From the NCBI GenBank assembly GCA_900553835.1, contig USFF01000008.1, forward strand, positions 1 through 46,718: DNA of 46,718 bases, written 5' to 3'. Positions 35,522-43,821 of this stretch are shown piece by piece (the first letter of the stretch is position 1; each line of letters starts with the position of its first letter). A program made the translations under genes and the position numbers. The notes below the pieces were generated by a model that was given only the letters and a program-made list of their open reading frames with translations, searched no databases and was not told the DNA's origin. This DNA is from an uncultured Mycoplasmatota bacterium (lineage in GTDB: Bacteria; Bacillota_I; Bacilli_A; RF39; UBA660).

Positions 35522-35541
35522 ATTGTATCATGTGATACAAT
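35522..35541 (-). promoter_or_regulatory. TetR operator palindrome over promoter
   Basis: ATTGTATCATGTGATACAAT is a perfect 20-bp palindrome. On the minus strand TTTACT (35545-35550) and TACAAT (35522-35527) form a 17-base-spaced promoter, so the operator covers the spacer and the -10 box of the tetR operon. Confidence 0.85.
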
Positions 35542-35555
35542 ATAAGTAAAGAAAA

Positions 35556-36248
35556 TTATTTATTAAGCATATTAATATACTTTTTTAATGTACTAGTCAT
35601 ATATTTTCTGGGAATAATTTTTCTTTTTGCTTTTTTATCAATATTATTTAAATATTCAGAATTCAGTTTAGTTTTAAATACTTTTTCATACTTAAAAAAA
35701 GCCTTTACTGGAACATATTTAAAATCAATCTTATAATAATATTTACTACTTAGAAATTTTTCTACAACACAAACTTTACTTCTTAAGAATGAAAGAAGTT
35801 TTCTATATTCTTTTTCTTTCATATTTAAAAGTTTTACAAGTTTTTTTGCTTTACTATTATTTTTTTTATGAGTTCTTAAACTAGGTAACCATTTAGCAAG
35901 CAAAGATGGATATTTACTAATTAAATCAAGCTTTAATCTATTTTTTATTAATTTTGTTATTTCTTTTTCTACGGGTGTATTTAATCCTTCAAGTAGATAA
36001 TCATACCTACCGAGTTCTCCAATAAATGGTAATAATTGCAAGGCTGTTTCTTCTTCGTTATTACATAAATATTTAAATATTGTTTTGAATACTCTCCTCT
36101 GCCCTTTTCCACTTCTTATATCTAAAATATATAATAAGTTAGCAAGTGCAAGATTTTTATTTTCATTAAATGCTAAATTAAAAGTATTTATTATTTCACT
36201 TTTATTAACTTTGGAATTTAGATAAAAAAGTTTTATATTATATTTCAT
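35556..36248 (-). CDS. DUF2828 N-terminal domain protein, vWA half absent
   Basis: 230 residues from the ATG at 36248 (AGGAG upstream). It reads as the helical first half of DUF2828 proteins: LLYILDIRSGKGQRRVFKTI, then LLPFIGELGRYDYLLEGL, then YPSLLAKWLPSLRTH, and KEYRKLLSFLRSKVCVVEKF. Full DUF2828 proteins continue into a von Willebrand A domain, giving a Ro60-like layout (helical-repeat ring plus vWA). Here the protein ends at KKYINMLNK with no sign of the second half or of remains downstream. It may be a stand-alone RNA-binding ring or a truncated gene. A branched RNA element lies in its leader and a small HTH gene upstream. Confidence 0.78.
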   Translation of the reverse strand: MKYNIKLFYLNSKVNKSEIINTFNLAFNENKNLALANLLYILDIRSGKGQRRVFKTIFKYLCNNEEETALQLLPFIGELGRYDYLLEGLNTPVEKEITKLIKNRLKLDLISKYPSLLAKWLPSLRTHKKNNSKAKKLVKLLNMKEKEYRKLLSFLRSKVCVVEKFLSSKYYYKIDFKYVPVKAFFKYEKVFKTKLNSEYLNNIDKKAKRKIIPRKYMTSTLKKYINMLNK

Positions 36249-36261
36249 TAGTTTACTCCTA

Positions 36262-36359
36262 TTAGTAAGGAAGTCACATAAGTGACACAAGACTCTTCAC
36301 TTAAAGTGATTAAGGCTTCTGAATACGACTATTGCTGGATGAGTCTTTTTCCTTAATAA
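36262..36359. ncRNA. Branched RNA element beside DUF2828 gene
   Basis: About 100 bases can fold into a multi-way junction. Outer stem TTAGTAAGGAA with TTCCTTAATAA (one mismatch); hairpin GTCAC-ATAA-GTGAC; stem AAGACTC with GAGTCTT enclosing hairpin TCACT-TAA-AGTGA and a free stretch around 36311-36340. On the plus strand the second stem is followed by TTTTT, as for a terminated small RNA; on the minus strand the element is the leader of the DUF2828 gene and ends next to its AGGAG. Strand and role are undecided. Confidence 0.5.
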
Positions 36360-36386
36360 CATTCTAACATAATTAAATAAAAAAAG

Positions 36387-36403
36387 GTCTCTTTTATAGA
36401 GAC
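36387..36403 (-). terminator. Terminator after small HTH gene
   Basis: GTCTCT-ATAAA-AGAGAC hairpin followed by CTTTTTTT on the minus strand, 13 bases past the stop of the HTH gene. It would separate that gene from the DUF2828 gene. Confidence 0.8.
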
Positions 36404-36415
36404 AAACACTCACTA

Positions 36416-36781
36416 CTATATGGTGGTGTTGTAATTGGTGTATAAATAGTCGTTTATAATATCAATATCATGAATATTATTTTCTAGAAAATATGAAATT
36501 ACTAAGTCCACATCACTTTCATTTAGACAAAATCCTGCTTTTTTAAGAAGATTATTTGTTTCTTCTTTATTAAGTTTAAGTGATAAACATAATCTAACAA
36601 TTATGTTCTTTCTTGGTATATAATTATAACATTTTATTTTAGAAAATACTCTTCTATCTACACCAACTCTTTTATAAACTTCTGAATTTTTTAATTTACT
36701 TCTTTTAATGTAATAAAATAATAAATTATTAAAATTCATAGCCCTATTTTGATTTAAATATTTTTCCACTTCTTCTTTCAT
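36416..36781 (-). CDS. Small XRE-like HTH protein
   Basis: 121 residues. Residues 18-80 form a helix-turn-helix of the type SEVYKRVGVDRRVFSKIK, then PRKNIIVRLCLSLKLNKEET, and a C-terminal helical tail (VDLVISYFLENNIHDIDIIN). This domain pair is common in Bacillota as the tail of, or next to, accessory effector proteins; I do not know an assigned function. AGGAGG precedes the ATG. It shares strand with the DUF2828 gene but has its own terminator. Confidence 0.7.
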   Translation of the reverse strand: MKEEVEKYLNQNRAMNFNNLLFYYIKRSKLKNSEVYKRVGVDRRVFSKIKCYNYIPRKNIIVRLCLSLKLNKEETNNLLKKAGFCLNESDVDLVISYFLENNIHDIDIINDYLYTNYNTTI

Positions 36782-36922
36782 GGCGCCTCCTATAAAGGTT
36801 TTGGTTATAGGTCAGCATATTTAAATCTACTTCTAATATAGCAAATAGTTCATGAAAAAACAAGTAGTAGTTTTTACATTTACACATGCTTTGTTAATTA
36901 AATTATTAACAAATCTCAATCA

Positions 36923-36974
36923 CTATTTCCCATTTCGTGATAATTTGGCACTTTGCTATTTCCCGTTTCGTGAT
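36923..36974. repeat. Two 19-bp direct repeats, 33 bases apart
   Basis: CTATTTCCC(A/G)TTTCGTGAT occurs at 36923-36941 and 36956-36974 with one difference. They lie in the 250-base gap between the HTH gene and the broken DUF6624 gene. Otherwise I see nothing in that gap. Confidence 0.8.
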
Positions 36975-37035
36975 TTTTGACTTGATATTCATTACAAAAA
37001 TATTATAATTAATACAGAAAATTGTGGTGAAAATC

Positions 37036-37475
37036 ATGAAATACACAGCTGGTAAAATTGAAAAAATTAAAGAAACTTTAGAACAAGTTTGGGACAATGA
37101 TCAAAGATATAGATCATCATTCAATAGTGAAAAATTACTAAAAAAATATGGTGAAAATTCTAAAAAAGTTAAAACTAAAATATTTACCAGTTATCGAACA
37201 AGCTGTTAAAAATGGTAATATGCGATTAAAAGATTATGCAATGTTTAAAGACAAAATTGAAATTGAGCAAAACAAGAACCAAATATATGGAAGTCAACTT
37301 GTTTGGAATAACGACAATGGCCAGTACGAATTATTACCTATTATGGAACCAGAAAGAAGTTGATGAAAGAAGGAAAGCGGTTGGATTAGAACCGATGCAA
37401 GAAGTCCTTGCTAGGTATGGATTAAACTGGGAAGAGATTAAACGAAGTAATACTATTAATAGTTACCCTATTTAA
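37036..37475 (+). pseudogene. Broken DUF6624 gene
   Basis: Three frames together give a DUF6624-like protein. Frame one, from the ATG at 37036, has KIEKIKETLEQVWDNDQRYR. Frame two (to 37363) has YLPVIEQAVKNGNMRLKDYA and NQIYGSQLVWNNDNGQYELL. Frame three (to 37475) has EVDERRKAVGLEPMQEVLAR and GLNWEEIKR. Two frameshifts (about 37170 and 37350) are needed, and the histidine-bearing middle segment found in intact members is gone. Confidence 0.8.
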
Positions 37476-37545
37476 TTATTAGGTATGTACCCATACAAAC
37501 ATACACTTCTATCATAAGATATAATTAGTAAAGGAGTGAAGTAAA

Positions 37546-37860
37546 GTGTACAAAGATGGTATGTATTCTAACTATGAAGTAGAAGCAAATAAGGAAAGTT
37601 ACAAAGAAACAAAAACTACAATGGAAACTGGCGGTTATGCTGCTACAAGTATGACTGGAATGGTTACTCCTCCAGTTTATGAATGTCCTAGAGAAAGAGT
37701 AATACATAGAGAAATAGTTCATGAGGTTCCTCATGTATGTCCAATTAATACTAGAATTATAAATCATCACATTTACAGACACACTTACAGCCCATGCTAT
37801 ACTTGTTGTGAGGAAAATGAAGTGTGTAATGTAAATGAAGGATGCTGTGGTAACTTTTAA
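37546..37860 (+). CDS. CotD-like inner spore coat protein
   Basis: 104 residues from a GTG start at 37546, which has AAAGGAG at the right distance; an ATG five codons later lacks it. The C-terminal half is rich in Cys, His, Tyr and Pro: PPVYECPRERVIHREIVHEV, then PHVCPINTRIINHHIYRHTY, then CYTCCEE and CCGNF. This histidine/cysteine pattern with INHHIYRH is that of CotD-type coat proteins. The N-terminal 40 residues are charged and not shared with CotD. It stands alone, with a strong terminator. Confidence 0.75.
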   Translation: MYKDGMYSNYEVEANKESYKETKTTMETGGYAATSMTGMVTPPVYECPRERVIHREIVHEVPHVCPINTRIINHHIYRHTYSPCYTCCEENEVCNVNEGCCGNF

Positions 37861-37887
37861 ATTGAGGAAAAATCCTCAATTTTTTTA
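37861..37887 (+). terminator. Terminator after cotD-like gene
   Basis: ATTGAGGA-AAAA-TCCTCAAT followed by TTTTTTTA, starting right after the stop codon. Confidence 0.9.
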
Positions 37888-37962
37888 TGTTTGTATATAG
37901 GTTAACCAATAGTTGATTGCCTTTTTTAATAAAATATAATATGATTTGAATAGGTGGTAGAA

Positions 37963-39039
37963 ATGGATTTAAATAGAACTTCTAAAATATTAAAAGAAAA
38001 AAGACTAGAAATGAATTTAACTCAAGAAGAACTAGCAAACAAATTAAATATAAGTCCTCAAGCAATAAGCAAGTGGGAAAATGGTAAAAGCTTTCCTGAC
38101 ATAAGTATACTAAAAAATGTTTGTGATATATTAGATATATCTATTGTGGAATTAATTGGAAATAAAAATGAAATAGTTTATGATAGTATTAAATACATAA
38201 ATGATAAGACAATAAGGAAGTTTAAAAATTTTATAAAAATTATTATTTTAATATTTATTTTTATTGTATTTTTATTTTTCTTAACTACATATGGAAAATT
38301 CAAATACTATGAATATAATAATGATTATGTAGAAGGTTTTATTATATCGTCTTCAATTTATAATGTTTTTGATCTGAAATTTAAAGTTAAAGATGCTACT
38401 CACTATACTTTATATTATAAAGAAAATAATAATGATTATTTTATAATGAGTGGAACAAATAATAATATAGTACATATTTTAGAAGATTATAAGAATATTG
38501 GAGAAAATTCTAAAATATTTAAAAACATTAATAAGTTATATATTAATTTAGAAACCGATCAGGAAGTATATGATATAAAATTAAACCCAGCATTAATATT
38601 TAGAAATAATAAATTAATAAATTTAAAGAATAAGGACGATTATAATAAAAGTGAACCTAGTAAAATTATATATTCTAAAAATGAAATGAGTAATGATTTA
38701 ATAAAGAGAAATTTTATTAAAGAAGAGAATGAATTTGTCTATACAGATAATTCTTATAAAGATAAAAATAATAATTATACTTTAAAAATAAATGTTGATA
38801 ATGGGAATATCTCGTTTATAGGAAAGGATAATCTTTCTAATGATTGCATTATTGAAAGTAATTTAAGTAGCACAGATTTAAATTTAAAACTTAATAACGA
38901 ATTATACAAAACTAGTTATAACAGCGTAAATATTAGTGATAGATTAAAATCATGTTATGAAAACGTTAGTTACTTAACTGATGAATTCTATAAATACTAT
39001 AGAGTTTTTGATAAAAGGTATTTAAAGAAAAATAACTGA
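37963..39039 (+). CDS. Membrane-anchored XRE-family regulator
   Basis: 358 residues from the ATG at 37963 (AGGTGG upstream). An XRE helix-turn-helix fills residues 5-60 (LTQEELANKLNISPQAISKW), then a single membrane helix lies at about 88-110, and the remaining 240 residues would be outside the cell, beta-rich and without a family I recognise. Such proteins may sense an outside signal and act directly on DNA. A second gene with the same layout is at 42759, and both have a YDSI/YDAL segment before the membrane helix. Confidence 0.8.
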   Translation: MDLNRTSKILKEKRLEMNLTQEELANKLNISPQAISKWENGKSFPDISILKNVCDILDISIVELIGNKNEIVYDSIKYINDKTIRKFKNFIKIIILIFIFIVFLFFLTTYGKFKYYEYNNDYVEGFIISSSIYNVFDLKFKVKDATHYTLYYKENNNDYFIMSGTNNNIVHILEDYKNIGENSKIFKNINKLYINLETDQEVYDIKLNPALIFRNNKLINLKNKDDYNKSEPSKIIYSKNEMSNDLIKRNFIKEENEFVYTDNSYKDKNNNYTLKINVDNGNISFIGKDNLSNDCIIESNLSSTDLNLKLNNELYKTSYNSVNISDRLKSCYENVSYLTDEFYKYYRVFDKRYLKKNN

Positions 39040-39055
39040 TGTGTTACAATCAGTT
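39034..39055 (+). terminator. Terminator after XRE gene
   Basis: AACTGAT-GTGTTACA-ATCAGTT hairpin including the stop codon, followed by GTTTTACTTTCTTTTT. Confidence 0.65.
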
Positions 39056-39104
39056 GTTTTACTTTCTTTTTAATAAAAATCAAAAAATTATTATTTTCTA
39101 CTAT

Positions 39105-39692
39105 TCAGTTAACAATTCCTAATGATATTGATAGTATTCCTAAAACAATGTGACTTAAAGTTACACCACTTAAGTTATAATCTTTCCTATATAAATGATA
39201 CCAAACATATCCAATTATAAATGTTAATACACAAGTCAAAATATCTTTATAAATTATATGAACAAATGAATAGCACAAACTTGAAATAATTATCCACATC
39301 CATTTTCTTTTACTACTTTGCTCGAAATAACCAAGCACTCCTCTATATAGAAATTCTTGTATAGGACAAGATACAAAGACATAGAAGATATAAAACAAAG
39401 TTGTTTCATTAGCAATATATTTATCAACATGAAACAATTTTAATATAATTATTATAGTGCAAAATAGCATAATTAAAGGTAAATTCCTTTTTATTGAGAG
39501 AATAAAATTATTTTTAGTTAAACCTAATTCTTTATTAGAAATTTTAAATAATTTCATTAAAATATAAATTAATATTCCAATAATAGTTAATATATAAAAT
39601 TTAATTTCAAATAAATAATTATTATTCATTATTAATATAGGTACCAAAATATAAGTTAATAATATTATTATAATCAATGTTTTGTTTTTCAC
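39105..39692 (-). CDS. CPBP-family intramembrane protease
   Basis: 195 residues from a GTG at 39692 that has AGGAA upstream. An ATG ten codons earlier (39722) would overlap the methyltransferase gene by 22 bases and has no binding site, but cannot be ruled out. Five to six membrane helices carry the CPBP motifs QEFLYRG (usually EExxxR), FVHIIY (FxxxH) and SHIVLGI (HxxxB). The first glutamate of motif 1 is Q, an unusual change at a putative metal-binding site. Family members process CAAX-type or bacteriocin-related substrates. Confidence 0.8.
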   Translation of the reverse strand: MKNKTLIIIILLTYILVPILIMNNNYLFEIKFYILTIIGILIYILMKLFKISNKELGLTKNNFILSIKRNLPLIMLFCTIIIILKLFHVDKYIANETTLFYIFYVFVSCPIQEFLYRGVLGYFEQSSKRKWMWIIISSLCYSFVHIIYKDILTCVLTFIIGYVWYHLYRKDYNLSGVTLSHIVLGILSISLGIVN

Positions 39693-39700
39693 TATTATTC

Positions 39701-40795
39701 CTACTTCCTTTCTAATAAACATACACTTTCAACATGATAAGTACAAGGAAACATATCAAATAATTTTATACTTTTAAGTTCATAAAGATCTTTCAAAGAA
39801 TTTAAATCTCTTGCAAGTGTTATTGGTTCACATGACATATAAACTATTTTTTCTGGCTTTAATTCTTTTATAACATTTATAGTTTTTTTATCCATTCCAC
39901 TTCTTGGTGGATCTGTAATAATTAAATCTACTTTATCTTTTATATTCTTAATTTTGTCTTCTACTTTACCATGTATAAATTCTACATTAGATATTTTATT
40001 TAATTTTATATTTTCTAAAGCATTTAAGTGAGAATATTTATTTACTTCTATTCCAACTACTTTATTTGCTTTTTTGCTTGCCATTAAGGAAAGAGTACCT
40101 ACTCCACTATATAAATCTAGTATTAGATTAGAATTATCTATAATATGTTCCATATATTTAAATATTTCTTCTAGTATGTAAGTATTAACTTGAAAGAAAG
40201 AATTTATATCTATTTTAAATTTATATTCATTAACATCCATGATTAGAGAGCTATTATTATCAAATATAACTTCTTTACCATTAGTTCTTAGCACTATTTG
40301 TTCATTATTAGATTTAATAGTTTTTATTTCATTATTTATTAAATCATTTGCAATTAAACACTTGTCTATAGGTATTATTAGATTAGTTTTCTCTTTCATA
40401 TAGCCTATTATATTATCTTTATTATGGAGAGTTATTTTATTTCTATAATTATATCTTTTATTTGATGGTACTATATCTAAATCTATACTTATACCTGCAT
40501 ATTTTGATAAGATATTCTTTACTTTACTTTTTTTAAATGATAGTTCATTATCATAAGTTGTGTGCTCCAGGTTACAACCACCACATATATAATAATATGG
40601 GCATTTATTACATATTCTTTCTTTTGAAGGAATAATTACTTCTTTTAATAAACCTATACTATAATTTTTCTTACTCTTTATAATATCAATGTCTACTTCT
40701 TCACCTAGAAGAGCATATTTAACAAATACCACTTTGTTGTCTACTCTAGTAATTCCTTCTCCTTCATGATTTAAGTCTGTTATTAACACTTTCAT
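39701..40795 (-). CDS. rlmCD: 23S rRNA (uracil-5-)-methyltransferase, RlmCD/RlmD type
   Basis: 364 residues from the ATG at 40795. An N-terminal TRAM domain (LITDLNHEGEGITRVDNKVV) is followed by the iron-sulfur cysteines CNKCPYYYICGGC near 62-74, with the fourth ligand downstream, and the SAM domain: LILDLYSGVGTLSLMAS near 230, TDPPRSGM near 298 and the nucleophile in VYMSCEPITLARDL. In Bacillus the orthologue methylates U747 and U1939 of 23S rRNA. The length is below the usual 450 or so, mostly from a short linker. It is divergent from the symporter. Confidence 0.9.
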   Translation of the reverse strand: MKVLITDLNHEGEGITRVDNKVVFVKYALLGEEVDIDIIKSKKNYSIGLLKEVIIPSKERICNKCPYYYICGGCNLEHTTYDNELSFKKSKVKNILSKYAGISIDLDIVPSNKRYNYRNKITLHNKDNIIGYMKEKTNLIIPIDKCLIANDLINNEIKTIKSNNEQIVLRTNGKEVIFDNNSSLIMDVNEYKFKIDINSFFQVNTYILEEIFKYMEHIIDNSNLILDLYSGVGTLSLMASKKANKVVGIEVNKYSHLNALENIKLNKISNVEFIHGKVEDKIKNIKDKVDLIITDPPRSGMDKKTINVIKELKPEKIVYMSCEPITLARDLNSLKDLYELKSIKLFDMFPCTYHVESVCLLERK

Positions 40796-40868
40796 TTTTA
40801 TCACTTTCTTTCACTTATATTTAACATTATATCATAATAATTAAATATAATTAAGTGAAAGGAGATTA

Positions 40869-42095
40869 ATGAAAAAATTATTTAATAACTATAAGAGTTC
40901 TTTTATTCTTTTATTAAGTATTATACTTGGGGCTATAATAGGAATTATTTTTAAAGAAAAAATACTTTTCTTAAAACCTTTTGGAGATTTATTTATTAAC
41001 CTATTATTAGTCATAGTACCACCACTTATTTTTTTAACAATAACTACGTCTATTGGCAAAATGAATAAGCCTAAAAGAACTTTTAAAATTCTATGTAATA
41101 TTTTTATTGTATTTTTTATTACATCTTTAGTTAGTTTATTTATTGGCTTTCTATTTACTAGATTTAATTTAGTTGATGCAAGTAATATAGGAAATATTTT
41201 TAATGGATTAAGTACTGTTAATTTTAGCACTGAAAAAACTAATTTACTAGGAAGAATGGTTAGCACAATAAGTACGAATGATTTTGTTAACCTATTATCT
41301 AAGGAAAATATTGTTGCATTAGTAGTCTTTAGTGTAATTGTTGGCATTGCTATTTCTAGTACAAAAGATAAATCAAAAGACTTTTTAAATGTTCTTATTA
41401 GTATGAGTAATGTAATGGAAAGAATTATTAAATACATTATGTATTATGCACCAGTTGGTCTTGGATGTTATTTTGCAGTTTTTACTAGTAATTTTGGTTC
41501 TTCAATTTTAAAGGGTTATTTTAAGACTTTCTTAATATATTTAATAGCTTGCTTATTTGTCTATTTTATTATTTATTCAATTTATGCATTTTTATCAGGA
41601 GGAAAGAAAGGATTTCATCTTTATTGGAAAAATATTACTCTTCCAACTTTAACTGCTTTATCAACTTGTAGTTCTGCTGCTTCGATTCCAGTAAATATAA
41701 AAGCTACAAAGAATATTGGTGTAGAAGAAAGCATAGTAAACACTACTATTCCACTTGGTACTTCATTTCATAAAGATGGTTCAATCATAGGTAGTGTTTT
41801 TAAAATAATGTTTTTAGTATATTTATTTAATTCAAATATTAATACATCTAAAATAATATTAATAGCTCTTATAAGTACGCTTTTAGTCACTGCAATACCT
41901 ATTGGTGGAGGTACTATATCAGAATTATTTATTATTACTCTTCTAGGTTTTCCAGTAAGTACTTTACCTATTTTAACAGCTATTGCGACTATTATAGATG
42001 CACCCGCAACTGTACTTAATGTCACTGGTGATACAGCTTCTTCTATGTTAATTTCAAGACTAGTAGATGGAAGAGAATGGCTTAATAAAAAGTGA
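40869..42095 (+). CDS. Dicarboxylate/amino acid:cation symporter (DAACS)
   Basis: 408 residues with the eight helices and two re-entrant hairpins of the glutamate/serine symporter family. The serine-rich hairpin 1 is STCSSAASIPVNIKATKNIG near residue 265. Also visible are PLGTSFHKDGSIIG in helix 7 and the hairpin 2 region PIGGGTISELFII. GTFHKDG where glutamate carriers have GATINMDG leaves the substrate open; SstT-like serine/threonine uptake or dicarboxylate uptake are possible. GGAG precedes the ATG. Confidence 0.9.
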   Translation: MKKLFNNYKSSFILLLSIILGAIIGIIFKEKILFLKPFGDLFINLLLVIVPPLIFLTITTSIGKMNKPKRTFKILCNIFIVFFITSLVSLFIGFLFTRFNLVDASNIGNIFNGLSTVNFSTEKTNLLGRMVSTISTNDFVNLLSKENIVALVVFSVIVGIAISSTKDKSKDFLNVLISMSNVMERIIKYIMYYAPVGLGCYFAVFTSNFGSSILKGYFKTFLIYLIACLFVYFIIYSIYAFLSGGKKGFHLYWKNITLPTLTALSTCSSAASIPVNIKATKNIGVEESIVNTTIPLGTSFHKDGSIIGSVFKIMFLVYLFNSNINTSKIILIALISTLLVTAIPIGGGTISELFIITLLGFPVSTLPILTAIATIIDAPATVLNVTGDTASSMLISRLVDGREWLNKK

Positions 42096-42113
42096 GAAAA
42101 TTCTCACTTTTTT
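42091..42113 (+). terminator. Terminator after symporter gene
   Basis: AGTGAGA-AAAT-TCTCACT followed by TTTTT; AAAA before the stem pairs with the T run. The stop codon is inside the hairpin. Confidence 0.85.
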
Positions 42114-42161
42114 AAATTATTATTCTCTTCTTTACACCTTTTTGCACCCACTTTTGTTGTT

Positions 42162-42704
42162 TTAATTGTTTTTGTACAAAAAGCATCCCTTTTCATGGGA
42201 ATTAATAATGCCTACTGCCTGCAAATAAGAATAAATTATAGTAGAGCCTACAAACTTCATACCTCGAGTTTTCAAATCATTACTAATTTCATCACTTAAA
42301 GGAGATGTAGTTTTATTAATTTCTCTAAAAACTTTACCTTTAGTAAAAGTTTTTAAATAGTTGTAAAATGAATTATACTCATTTATTATATTTTTAAAAA
42401 TTTTAGCATTTTCTATACTAGCATTTATTTTAAGTTTATTCCTTATTACATTCTTATTATTATAAAGTTCATTCTTTTTAATTTCATCATAATTAATCAC
42501 TTTATTTATGTTGAAGTTATCATAAGCAAGCCTAAAACTTTCTCTTTTATTAAGAACACATTCCCACGAAAGTCCGGCTTGAAATGACTCTAAGATAAGC
42601 ATCTCAAATAAATATAAATCGCTTGTATTTAATACTCCCCATTCATTATCATGATAATCAACGTATTTTTTATTATTTATATTACACCACTTACATCTAT
42701 TCAT
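42162..42704 (-). CDS. tag: DNA-3-methyladenine glycosylase I
   Basis: 180 residues, close to the 187 of E. coli Tag. It removes 3-methyladenine from alkylated DNA. The start MNRCKWCN, YHDNEWGV near 17-24, the binding pocket ESFQAGLSWECVL near 39-51, KFVGSTIIYSYLQAVG near 150 and the zinc ligands in SHEKGCF near the C-terminus are all in place. The binding site before the ATG is weak. Confidence 0.95.
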   Translation of the reverse strand: MNRCKWCNINNKKYVDYHDNEWGVLNTSDLYLFEMLILESFQAGLSWECVLNKRESFRLAYDNFNINKVINYDEIKKNELYNNKNVIRNKLKINASIENAKIFKNIINEYNSFYNYLKTFTKGKVFREINKTTSPLSDEISNDLKTRGMKFVGSTIIYSYLQAVGIINSHEKGCFLYKNN

Positions 42705-42758
42705 AAAGCATCACTAAAATTATAATATCAGATTTTATTAGTTTTTTCCATAAAAAAA

Positions 42759-43757
42759 TTAATTAAATAAACTAATTAACTTTTCTTCATCGCTTTTACT
42801 AAAATAAATATTATAAGTATTATTTTGTCTAGTTAAACTATTTTGTGTAAATTCTAAATATTTATCTTCTTTATTGTATAAAACAATTAAAAAATTACTC
42901 ATCATAGCATCTAAATTATTTGTATATTTTGCTTTCTTTAAAATATTTGTAATATATTTAATCTCTTCAGTATTTTCTATAGTTTTAAATATTTCATAAT
43001 TTCTTTCTTCATCTTTAGAACTTAATTTAAGAAGTTCTATTTTAGTTACTTCATTAAGTTTATTTAAAGTTTTATTGATGTTTTTTTGTGCTATATGTGT
43101 ATAACAATAATCCTTGTTAAATGGTGCTTTTTTAACTATATTAATATCACTATAGAACGAATCTATCTCACATTTATAAACATCAAAGAATAATGTTTCA
43201 TAATATGTATAATTATCCACTATAATACTTCTTAATCTAAGTCTTGGTATTTTATAATTATATTTTACATTTATAAAATCAAATAAATTAAGTATAATCA
43301 CTAAAGCCATAGTAAAAAAGATACTTATTATTTTATTATGTTTTAATCTTTTTGTTAATTTAATTATACCTAAAATAGTTATTATAATTCCAAGCATTAA
43401 GTAAATTAAAGAATTTCTAGTTTCAGAAATTAAAGCATAAACAAAAAATATAATTGAAAAACCCCAAATTACAAGAAGTATGGAATAATATAGGTTATTT
43501 TTATCATTGAGCTTAGTAGTGTAATCAATTAAAGCATCATAGCTTTTGTTTTCTTCACCATTTAGTAAATCATTCACATTAATACCTAGGACTGAACATA
43601 GAGGTTTAAATAAACTTATATCAGGCATACATTTACCATTCTCCCAGTTAGACACACTCCTATCAGTGACACCTAACTTATCTGCAAGTTCACTTTGCGT
43701 TAAACCTCTTTCTTTTCTTTTAATTAAAATAAATTTACCAACTTTCTTTTGGTCCAT
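42759..43757 (-). CDS. Membrane-anchored XRE-family regulator
   Basis: 332 residues. The XRE helix-turn-helix lies at residues 8-60 (LTQSELADKLGVTDRSVSNW), followed by three or four membrane helices (about 92-165) and an extracytoplasmic part of 160 residues that I do not recognise. AGAGGTGA precedes the ATG. It shares its order of domains with the protein at 37963 but has more membrane helices; it is likely a distant paralogue. Confidence 0.82.
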   Translation of the reverse strand: MDQKKVGKFILIKRKERGLTQSELADKLGVTDRSVSNWENGKCMPDISLFKPLCSVLGINVNDLLNGEENKSYDALIDYTTKLNDKNNLYYSILLVIWGFSIIFFVYALISETRNSLIYLMLGIIITILGIIKLTKRLKHNKIISIFFTMALVIILNLFDFINVKYNYKIPRLRLRSIIVDNYTYYETLFFDVYKCEIDSFYSDINIVKKAPFNKDYCYTHIAQKNINKTLNKLNEVTKIELLKLSSKDEERNYEIFKTIENTEEIKYITNILKKAKYTNNLDAMMSNFLIVLYNKEDKYLEFTQNSLTRQNNTYNIYFSKSDEEKLISLFN

Positions 43758-43821
43758 AATTAGTCACCTCTAGACAAATATATCATATAAAAGAAAATAA
43801 TAACACGAAACATTTCTTGAG

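Noticed and set aside
36906..37097. A minus-strand frame across the 19-bp repeats (repeated ITK-EI-like peptide)
   Set aside because: No start site, low-complexity product, and overlap with the start of the DUF6624 remnant.
37024..37475. Three small overlapping plus-strand frames as separate genes
   Set aside because: Read together they give one DUF6624 protein across two frameshifts.
40889..41437. A 182-codon minus-strand frame inside the symporter gene
   Set aside because: It is the shadow of the symporter, with lysine/isoleucine-rich sequence, no ribosome binding site and no family resemblance.
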